NCBI GenBank assembly: GCA_900552265.1
Contig: URZE01000003.1
Span: 85,286 to 149,285 of the forward strand
Source: an uncultured Oscillospiraceae bacterium
GTDB taxonomy: Bacteria > Bacillota > Clostridia > Oscillospirales > Acutalibacteraceae
DNA length: 64,000 nucleotides
Reading direction: 5' to 3'
Numbering within the stretch: position 1 is the stretch's first letter; each line of letters begins with the position of its first letter. A program made the translations under genes and the position numbers. The notes beneath the pieces are model-generated. The model did not search any database and was not told where the DNA came from. It saw only the letters and a list, made by a program, of their open reading frames with translations. Positions 58,986 through 64,000 of the stretch are shown here, piece after piece.

Positions 58986-59413
58986 ATTTTTTCTATCTCA
59001 CTTTCTATTTTTAATTTCATAGCTTTAATACACGCGTTTCTTGATTTTCGTTTAGCCGGTTTTAAAAATGGTTTTGGTGGCTGACCGGATTTCCCGTATT
59101 CAATTATGTTAGCAATCATGGCGTTTGATGTTTTGCCATCATGCGGCTCAGAAAACCCCACTTTAACGTTGTAGTTGTTATTTCTGTCAAGTTTAGCAGG
59201 GGAAAGGCCAAGCGAGGATACGAGTTTTCCTGTACTTTTTGATTGATATTTAGTGTTTTTTCCGATTGTGGATTTTAAATTTGATTTAACTTCGGAAAGA
59301 ACAATTTTTCCTCCGGCTTCGAGAGCATTAGAGATTATTTCATCTGTTTTATTTCCAAGATTTGATAACTTTAAAAGAAATTCTTCGGGCATTTTTATTG
59401 TAGCTTTAGCCAC
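58982..59413 (-). CDS. HK97 gp10-like head-tail protein
   Basis: This 143-residue protein matches the HK97 gp10 family of head-tail joining proteins: ALEAGGKIVLSEVKSNLKSTIG, then a basic loop, and a C-terminal NIIEYGKSGQPPKPFLKPAK motif, which is the hallmark. It overlaps genes on both sides by a few bases. Confidence 0.85.
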   Translation of the reverse strand: MAKATIKMPEEFLLKLSNLGNKTDEIISNALEAGGKIVLSEVKSNLKSTIGKNTKYQSKSTGKLVSSLGLSPAKLDRNNNYNVKVGFSEPHDGKTSNAMIANIIEYGKSGQPPKPFLKPAKRKSRNACIKAMKLKIESEIEKI

Positions 59414-59738
59414 TTGGTTTTACCTCTTTTGCATAGACTTCAATATACATATTTTTGCCTTTAACATTTTCTACGGAGGTTATACTATATCTTCCTGAGC
59501 TGCAGACAATTATCATTTTAGTTGTGATTTCTAAACCCGGTATTTTTCTAAACTTAAAAAGCACAGTAGCGTCGGAAAACGACGCCATATTTGCCCATCT
59601 TGTACTCCCGTGTCTTTCTTCTTTGTATGCTCTGACGTTTGCTAAAATCTCATCGTGATTAACCGAAAAGCCTTCTGAATCTGTACTTTTTGTTGGCAAG
59701 ATTATATCTATAAATTCCTTCATTTTTCCAAAGCTCAA
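59406..59738 (-). CDS. Phage head-tail adaptor (head closure) protein
   Basis: This 110-residue protein has the head-tail joining family pattern: FGKMKEFIDIILPTKSTDSE, the VRAYKEERHGSTRW stretch and KIPGLEITTKMIIV, ending in a strand with YSITSVENVKGKNMYIEVYA. It closes the head after DNA packaging. AGGGAGC lies upstream. Confidence 0.8.
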   Translation of the reverse strand: MSFGKMKEFIDIILPTKSTDSEGFSVNHDEILANVRAYKEERHGSTRWANMASFSDATVLFKFRKIPGLEITTKMIIVCSSGRYSITSVENVKGKNMYIEVYAKEVKPSG

Positions 59739-59774
59739 ATTTTGCTCCCTCCAGTCGCAATAATTTACAGTTTA

Positions 59775-59853
59775 CAATTTACAATGTACAATTAAGGTTT
59801 GCACTTCGTGCTTTTATATAAATAGCCTTAAATTAATTGTAAATTGTACATTG
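59775..59853. repeat. Palindromic repeat element in the head module, full copy
   Basis: Arms CAATTTACAATGTACAATTA (59775-59794) plus AGG, and CCTTAAATTAATTGTAAATT plus GTACATTG (59826-59853), face each other around a perfect GCAC-TTC-GTGC hairpin (59801-59811). The element fills the only large gap in the tight head module. Confidence 0.65.
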
Positions 59854-59855
59854 CT

Positions 59856-60185
59856 CTAAATTTTCCAGTTTTTATCCGGTCTTAAAAGTACATTCACAGT
59901 AGTCCATACCTGACTTGCTGCGCTTACATTATCTGCAAAGAAACCGCCTGCAGAGCCGTCACGTGATTCATAAAAATGAGAAGAAAGCATAACAATTGCT
60001 TGCTCTGTAGTTGGCAAAATAGTATTTTCATAATAATAGCCAATCTTTAGCTTTTGATAACTTTCTGCATAACAAATAGCAGCTTTTATATATTCTCTTA
60101 TCAAATCATCATCTTCACTATGCGATATAATCAGGTTTTTCTTAACTTTTTCAAGCAGATTTTCTAAGGTGTTATTCTGACTCAT
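59856..60185 (-). CDS. Phage head-tail connector protein (gp6-like)
   Basis: This 109-residue helical protein matches the gp6-like connector family of HK97-type phages: LLEKVKKNLIISHSEDDDLI then REYIKAAICYAESY, LPTTEQAIVMLSSHFYESRD and a terminal LLRPDKNW. It sits on the portal ring. It overlaps the head-fibre-like gene by 14 bases. Confidence 0.82.
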   Translation of the reverse strand: MSQNNTLENLLEKVKKNLIISHSEDDDLIREYIKAAICYAESYQKLKIGYYYENTILPTTEQAIVMLSSHFYESRDGSAGGFFADNVSAASQVWTTVNVLLRPDKNWKI

Positions 60186-60402
60186 CTTGAACCATTAATC
60201 CTGATTCTTTTAATTTAGAAAGTAAACCGTTAAAATCCGACTTTAAATCAGCAACTGTCGTAGCAGTGCTATCTGCTTGATTCTGAGCTTTCGGGATACT
60301 TGGCAACCCCGTAACTGTAGCGCCTTCTTTTATTTCAAGTATACCACCAATTACAGTTTTTTCTCCACCTTGTTCTGTATAATTCTTCACGTTATAACCC
60401 AT
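60172..60402 (-). CDS. Head-fibre-type small phage protein
   Basis: This protein of about 76 residues begins MGYNVKNYTEQGGEKTVIGG and continues with LEIKEGATVTGLP, like the collar of phage head-fibre proteins in clostridial phages; the C-terminal half is a short helix (KSDFNGLLSKLKESGLM). The second ATG (60400-60402) is preferred because the GGAAAGG site is one base from the first ATG but 13 from the second; this spacing is not ideal and the start is uncertain. It follows the capsid gene. Confidence 0.65.
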   Translation of the reverse strand: MGYNVKNYTEQGGEKTVIGGILEIKEGATVTGLPSIPKAQNQADSTATTVADLKSDFNGLLSKLKESGLMVQDESE

Positions 60403-60450
60403 TAAAAGTCCCATTCCTTTCCGTAAAGCATTTTTAACTTATTAATTTAG

Positions 60451-60481
60451 TTGTACATTGTAAATTGTACACTGTACATTG
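60451..60481. repeat. Palindromic repeat element, partial copy
   Basis: TTGTACATTGTAAATTGTAC followed by ACTGTACATTG repeats the arm sequence of the element at 59775-59853, at the capsid gene's end. Confidence 0.6.
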
Positions 60482-60483
60482 AT

Positions 60484-61680
60484 TTAAGCTTTTTGTTGCA
60501 GATATTTAACTGCTTCGGGAAGTATCAGTTTTCCGTCTACTCTTTGTGAAGCGACAAATCCTACTTGACCCGTTACTGCGTAGAGTTCATTTAACCTCTT
60601 AAAGCTTCTGCCTTGCCTGTCGGCCACCCAGTAATAACTATAGTCACCGAATACTACTGTTTTATTTCCCGCAGCGATAGCCGGAACATATGTCGAAGTA
60701 TAAACAGGACAATTTAAAATTGTATCGGGAACACCTGCCGTCATTGAAGGTTGCCATATATAGTTGCCCGAGCCGTCCTTGAGTTTCCTAATTGCTTTAA
60801 CTGTTGAGTCATTCATTATAAATGAGGCATTTTTGCGGTACGGAGATTTAAGTGAATAATATAAATCTATAATATCATCAAACGTAATTGAAGTAGAACT
60901 GGATGTGGTTTTTCCAAGTTGACCACCACCCATTGCCGCCAAAATTCCTGTAGGTTTACCCGTTCCATCACCAATGATAAACGCTTCTTCCTCTTTATTT
61001 CCGATACGTCTTCCGAATTCCGTGGCGATATAGCTCTCAAGATTAAATACGCTATCGTTTAAAAGTTCTTCAGAAACTTTAATCATAGTTGCAAGCTTGT
61101 ATGCTCCAATAGAAACCTGGCTGAAACTATCGTCGCTTTCAGGTATTGTTCCTTCTTCATCTACCCATGAAGCTGTACCTTTTGTTGCGACTACTGGGAT
61201 TTTTCTGTCTCCGATTGAAGTTTGAATCACATTTGCAAGTTTTCTAAAAATATTTTCTTCTTCAATAGCTTCAATTAAAGTTTTTTCAAATTCATCTGGT
61301 ACTAAATACCCACCTTCTGAGTCTGTGCCTGCTTCAAGAGCGTTTTTAATTTCAAAACTGCTTTTATTTCTCATAGACTTCCAAAACGCATCTTTGTATT
61401 CATTGCTTGCTCGTCCGGTTTTAGATTTGATTTTTTCTAAAAAAGGATGTTCTTTTATTGGCATATTTATTGTTTTTGAAAGTTCAGCATCGAGAGCTTC
61501 TCGGCGTTCTAAGATATCTATTTCTTTGCCTAAATCCACTACTTCCTTTTCCATTTTTTCATAAGTCAAGTTATCTTCATCAGAGATAAATTTCCCTTCC
61601 TTACATGTGCTGTCTAAAAAGTTCTTTGCTTCGTCCCACGCTTTAGCGCGTTTCTCTCTAAGTTCTAAAATTTTATTCAT
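60484..61680 (-). CDS. Phage major capsid protein, HK97 fold
   Basis: This 398-residue protein begins with a coiled-coil delta domain (residues 1-100, with ILELREKRAKAWDEAKNFLD), which the head protease removes. The mature capsid follows, with EAGTDSEGGYLVPDEFEKTL, the FSQVSIGAYKLATMIKVSEE loop, GDGTGKPTGIL, and the C-terminal VASQRVDGKLILPEAVKYL. All of these are standard HK97 marks. AGGAGG lies eight bases before the ATG. Confidence 0.95.
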   Translation of the reverse strand: MNKILELREKRAKAWDEAKNFLDSTCKEGKFISDEDNLTYEKMEKEVVDLGKEIDILERREALDAELSKTINMPIKEHPFLEKIKSKTGRASNEYKDAFWKSMRNKSSFEIKNALEAGTDSEGGYLVPDEFEKTLIEAIEEENIFRKLANVIQTSIGDRKIPVVATKGTASWVDEEGTIPESDDSFSQVSIGAYKLATMIKVSEELLNDSVFNLESYIATEFGRRIGNKEEEAFIIGDGTGKPTGILAAMGGGQLGKTTSSSTSITFDDIIDLYYSLKSPYRKNASFIMNDSTVKAIRKLKDGSGNYIWQPSMTAGVPDTILNCPVYTSTYVPAIAAGNKTVVFGDYSYYWVADRQGRSFKRLNELYAVTGQVGFVASQRVDGKLILPEAVKYLQQKA

Positions 61681-61692
61681 TTTAAATTCCTC

Positions 61693-62445
61693 CTAGTTTT
61701 TAAGTAGAAAGAGCCGCTTTTGTAGCGACTCCACTGTAATTTTGTTTTGATTTTTGTTTTTTAATTTATCTATTAATTTGTTTGTAACTGCCATGCGGCT
61801 GAATATATAGCTGTTTGAAACTTTTTCAGAATTTTGATTTTTTTCTGTATACATAATTTCATCAGCAAATCCAAATTCTATGGCTTTTCGTGCGTTCATC
61901 CAGCATTCTGCATCCATCATCTTTGAGATTTCATCTCTCGGAAGATTAGTTTTTAGTTCATATGCGTTAATGATGGATTCTTTTATTTCCGAGAGCATTT
62001 CTATCGCTTTGCTCATTTCTTCGGTGTTTCCAATAGCAACTGTCATAGGATTATGAATCATAATTTGACTAACCGGCGAAATTAAAACTCGTGTTCCTGA
62101 CATAGCAACAACTGAAGCCGCCGATGCTGCTAAACCATCAATTTTAACAGTTACATTGCCTTTGTAGTCCATTAGCATGTTGTAAATTTGAGCAGCTGCG
62201 AACACATCGCCGCCCGGGGAGTTAATTTGTACAGTTATATCTCCGGAATTTGACATAAGCTCAGATTTAAACTGTTTTGGTGTTATTTCATCATCAAGCC
62301 ACGATTCTTCAGCTATGACTCCATCAATTTTTAAAATCCTTTCACTTTCATTATTTATCCAGTTCCACCAGCGTGACGCTGGACTCAATTTACAGAAACT
62401 ATATTTTGAATTTTTATCATTGTTGTTTTGCGTTTTTAAATTCAT
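61693..62445 (-). CDS. Phage head maturation protease, ClpP type
   Basis: This 250-residue protein is a Clp-like serine protease that processes the capsid. Marks are VQINSPGGDVFAAAQIYNML, the LAASAASVVAMSGTRV motif with the catalytic Ser, and the IMIHNPMTVAIGN block with the catalytic His. It lies between portal and capsid and overlaps the portal gene's end by four bases. It begins with about 30 extra residues. Confidence 0.92.
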   Translation of the reverse strand: MNLKTQNNNDKNSKYSFCKLSPASRWWNWINNESERILKIDGVIAEESWLDDEITPKQFKSELMSNSGDITVQINSPGGDVFAAAQIYNMLMDYKGNVTVKIDGLAASAASVVAMSGTRVLISPVSQIMIHNPMTVAIGNTEEMSKAIEMLSEIKESIINAYELKTNLPRDEISKMMDAECWMNARKAIEFGFADEIMYTEKNQNSEKVSNSYIFSRMAVTNKLIDKLKNKNQNKITVESLQKRLFLLKN

Positions 62446-63707
62446 AAAAATTCACTCTCCTTTGTTTCAGGTTTTGATTTATAGGCCGCACCCGCATCTG
62501 ATAATTTTTGCATTGAACCGTTAACTAAATATAGATTTCCGCCAAGATCATCGGGAATTAAATCCATATTTTCAAGTGTTCTCACGTCATTTGGTGATAG
62601 GAACCCATTCTGTATTCCTGTTGCATATCCACTCATTCGGCTTTGATAATCCCCACGCAATAGCCCATCAACATTAAACTTAGCAAAATATTCTCTTTTT
62701 TCACTTTCAAGAAGAAGTGACCTGTGAATGGCTTGTTCCCAACGAGTAACCCACGGGTCAAGTGTGTATTTCACAAACTCAAGCGACTGCTGTTCGATAT
62801 TTGAAAACGAAGATTTATCAAGGTCTCCGACCATATGAGGGGGTACTCTGAAAATTCTTGCAATTTCATCTATTTGGAATTTTCTTGTTTCCAAAAACTG
62901 AGCTTCGTTTGGAGAAATGCTTATACTTTTGAATTGCAATCCTTCTTCTAAAATTGCAATTTTATGGGAATTAGAACTGCCTTGGAAAAGTGAATTCCAG
63001 CTTTCTCTGAGTTTAGTAGGATCTTTAATATTTCCAGGATGTTCGAGTACTCCGCTTGGGCTTGCACCATTTGCAAAAAATTTAGCTCCGTATTCTTCAG
63101 TAGCTAAAGCCATTCCTATCGCATTTTTTGCCATTGCTATCGGGGAATATCCGACAAGTCCGTCAAACCCTAAAGCAGGAATATGAAAAATCTCATCTTT
63201 TTTTAAATATACTTGACTGAGTTTCTTAAGTTTTGGATTATCGCTTTCATTTGTAGAATATTTGTAATATATTTCGCCGGATAGAGTTCTATCAACTGTC
63301 ATGCGGTTGGGCATAAGAGGATATAGAGCTACGACTTGACCTTTTCCGTTCCTGATTATTTGTGCATAAGCATTACCCCAAAGTAAAAGATGACTCATAA
63401 GCGTTTCTCTAAACACAAATGATGTCATCTCCGGATTTGGTTCATCATGCAAAAGTTTATACAGTGGATGATTGATAGCTTTTTCTTTGCCGCCTTTATT
63501 TATTTGTTTGTATAAATGTAGTGGCAATCCTGCGATTGCTTCGGATAAGATTCTCACGCAAGAGTACACTGCCGTCACTCTCATTGCCGTTCTTTCATTT
63601 ACATTTTTACCGCTTGAGGTACTTCCAAACAACACGTTATATGCTCCACTTGAAAGATAATTCTTCGGTTTATCTCTTGAGTGGAAAAGTCTTTTAAAAA
63701 TGTTCAT
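62442..63707 (-). CDS. Phage portal protein, HK97 type
   Basis: This 421-residue protein forms the ring through which DNA enters. Marks are the NERTAMRVTAVYSCVRILSE helix, HPLYKLLHDEPNPEMTSF, the LLLWGNAYAQIIRNGKGQV strand, and the ARIFRVPPHMVGDLDKSSFS clamp followed by LEFVKYTLDPWVTRWEQAI. It is full length. Its gene lies just after the antirepressor fragment and just before the protease. Confidence 0.94.
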   Translation of the reverse strand: MNIFKRLFHSRDKPKNYLSSGAYNVLFGSTSSGKNVNERTAMRVTAVYSCVRILSEAIAGLPLHLYKQINKGGKEKAINHPLYKLLHDEPNPEMTSFVFRETLMSHLLLWGNAYAQIIRNGKGQVVALYPLMPNRMTVDRTLSGEIYYKYSTNESDNPKLKKLSQVYLKKDEIFHIPALGFDGLVGYSPIAMAKNAIGMALATEEYGAKFFANGASPSGVLEHPGNIKDPTKLRESWNSLFQGSSNSHKIAILEEGLQFKSISISPNEAQFLETRKFQIDEIARIFRVPPHMVGDLDKSSFSNIEQQSLEFVKYTLDPWVTRWEQAIHRSLLLESEKREYFAKFNVDGLLRGDYQSRMSGYATGIQNGFLSPNDVRTLENMDLIPDDLGGNLYLVNGSMQKLSDAGAAYKSKPETKESEFL

Positions 63708-63710
63708 GTT

Positions 63711-64000
63711 TTATGCGTTCCTTTCAATGTTTGGATATATACCATCCTTTTTTAGCAGATCGTATATAAATAGCCTTCCTTTTGGAGTCCAATAGGTATG
63801 CACCTTCATATGCTGACCATCACTATCGAGATAAGTGTGAGTTTTAGTGCTTGTATATCCTTTTTCCGCATACTTCTGATACAAAAGCCATATTTCTCCT
63901 TGCTTAAACTGAATCCCTTTTTCGTGCAAGGTTTTATTCATTTTCTTGGCACTCCATCCGTAGTCTTTGGCAATAGACCCTATGGATACTAAATCTTTAC
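63711..64000 (-). CDS. Antirepressor with C-terminal ANT domain, partial
   Basis: The minus-strand frame is open from the right edge of the window, so the N-terminus lies beyond it. The 95 visible residues read DLVSIGSIAKDYGWSAKKMN, KTLHEKGIQFKQGEIWLLYQ and HTYWTPKGRLFIYDLLKKDG with an end near NIER. This is the C-terminal ANT (KilAC) domain found in phage antirepressors. It stops four bases ahead of the portal start, a place where terminase would be expected. Confidence 0.85.
   Translation of the reverse strand, partial: KDLVSIGSIAKDYGWSAKKMNKTLHEKGIQFKQGEIWLLYQKYAEKGYTSTKTHTYLDSDGQHMKVHTYWTPKGRLFIYDLLKKDGIYPNIERNA

Larger units (their letters stand above)
44731..64000 (-). mobile_element. 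Siphovirus-type prophage (left end inside the window, right end beyond it)
   Basis: All genes from 44731 to the right edge lie on the minus strand with small gaps or overlaps. They follow the classic order portal, protease, capsid, connectors, tail, tape measure, distal tail, endopeptidase, tip, lysis, recombinases. HK97-type head genes and a 1038-residue tape measure point to a long non-contractile tail. No structural gene shown is broken. Terminase, replication and early genes are not in view. The left attachment site probably lies between 44686 and 44731 or further left, but I could not find a matching repeat. Confidence 0.88.

Noticed and set aside
1..64000. CRISPR arrays, tRNA or rRNA genes
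   Set aside because: No regularly spaced short repeats and no tRNA or rRNA sequences were seen on reading either strand; the only structural RNA found is tmRNA.

Overview
The window comes from a low-GC Gram-positive of the clostridial type. Evidence for this is the AT-rich DNA, the sigma-A promoters of TTGACA-17-TATAAT type, the strong AGGAGG ribosome sites, the spore-maturation pair spmA-spmB, a BofC-like protein, Csp-type subtilases, type III glutamine synthetase, thyX and an AbrB-like regulator. Against this ordinary core it carries two adjacent ATP/ADP translocases of the Tlc/NTT family, transporters otherwise known mainly from obligate intracellular bacteria and plastids. It also carries several secreted proteins of unknown role. 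My reading is a clostridial bacterium living inside a eukaryotic cell, for example a protist endosymbiont. This is inference from gene content; no rRNA is present to place it.

Layout. 1-4104 (minus strand) is one operon from a single promoter: thyX, tmk, a DUF2156 protein, a GNAT acetyltransferase, 5-formyl-THF cyclo-ligase and a probable mltG cut by the window edge. 4205-11840 (plus) holds a BofC-like protein, a Lys-rich orphan, then yebC-polA-rimI, a secreted coiled-coil protein and tsaD. 11952-13593 (minus) holds a strongly promoted Cys-rich peptide with a double-glycine leader, and spmAB. 14076-15726 holds an AbrB-like regulator and pgk. 16081-18884 is an AT-rich desert with a secreted AAA+ ATPase and a secreted ricin-type lectin. 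19073-22611 holds the two ATP/ADP translocases. 22701-34916 is housekeeping (rpmB, ogg, a zinc protease, hsp20, two subtilases, pgeF, a hydrolase, glnN, a Nudix enzyme, tspO, a TM2 protein).

35123-36418 has an orphan phage baseplate-type gene (BppU) and a small partner. 36470-40384 has three tandem paralogous secreted or membrane-anchored proteins of unknown family, each with the same promoter. 40491-41999 has smpB, an unknown gene and the tmRNA gene ssrA, so trans-translation is encoded together. 42285-44725 is a four-gene plus-strand operon of unknown function whose last product is secreted.

44731-64000 (minus strand, running off the right edge) is a siphovirus-type prophage. Read from right to left it has an antirepressor fragment, portal, ClpP-type protease, HK97 capsid, head-tail connectors, major tail protein, tail chaperones joined by a -1 frameshift, a Bro-type antirepressor, tape measure, distal tail, tail endopeptidase, a DUF859 tip protein, an amidase, a holin-like protein, an HTH protein, a 53-residue protein and two large serine recombinases. 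All structural genes look intact.

The best candidates for something new are the secreted AAA+ ATPase beside the lectin and the ATP/ADP translocases, the three-paralogue secreted family, the double-glycine Cys-rich peptide, and the four-gene unknown operon beside the recombinases.
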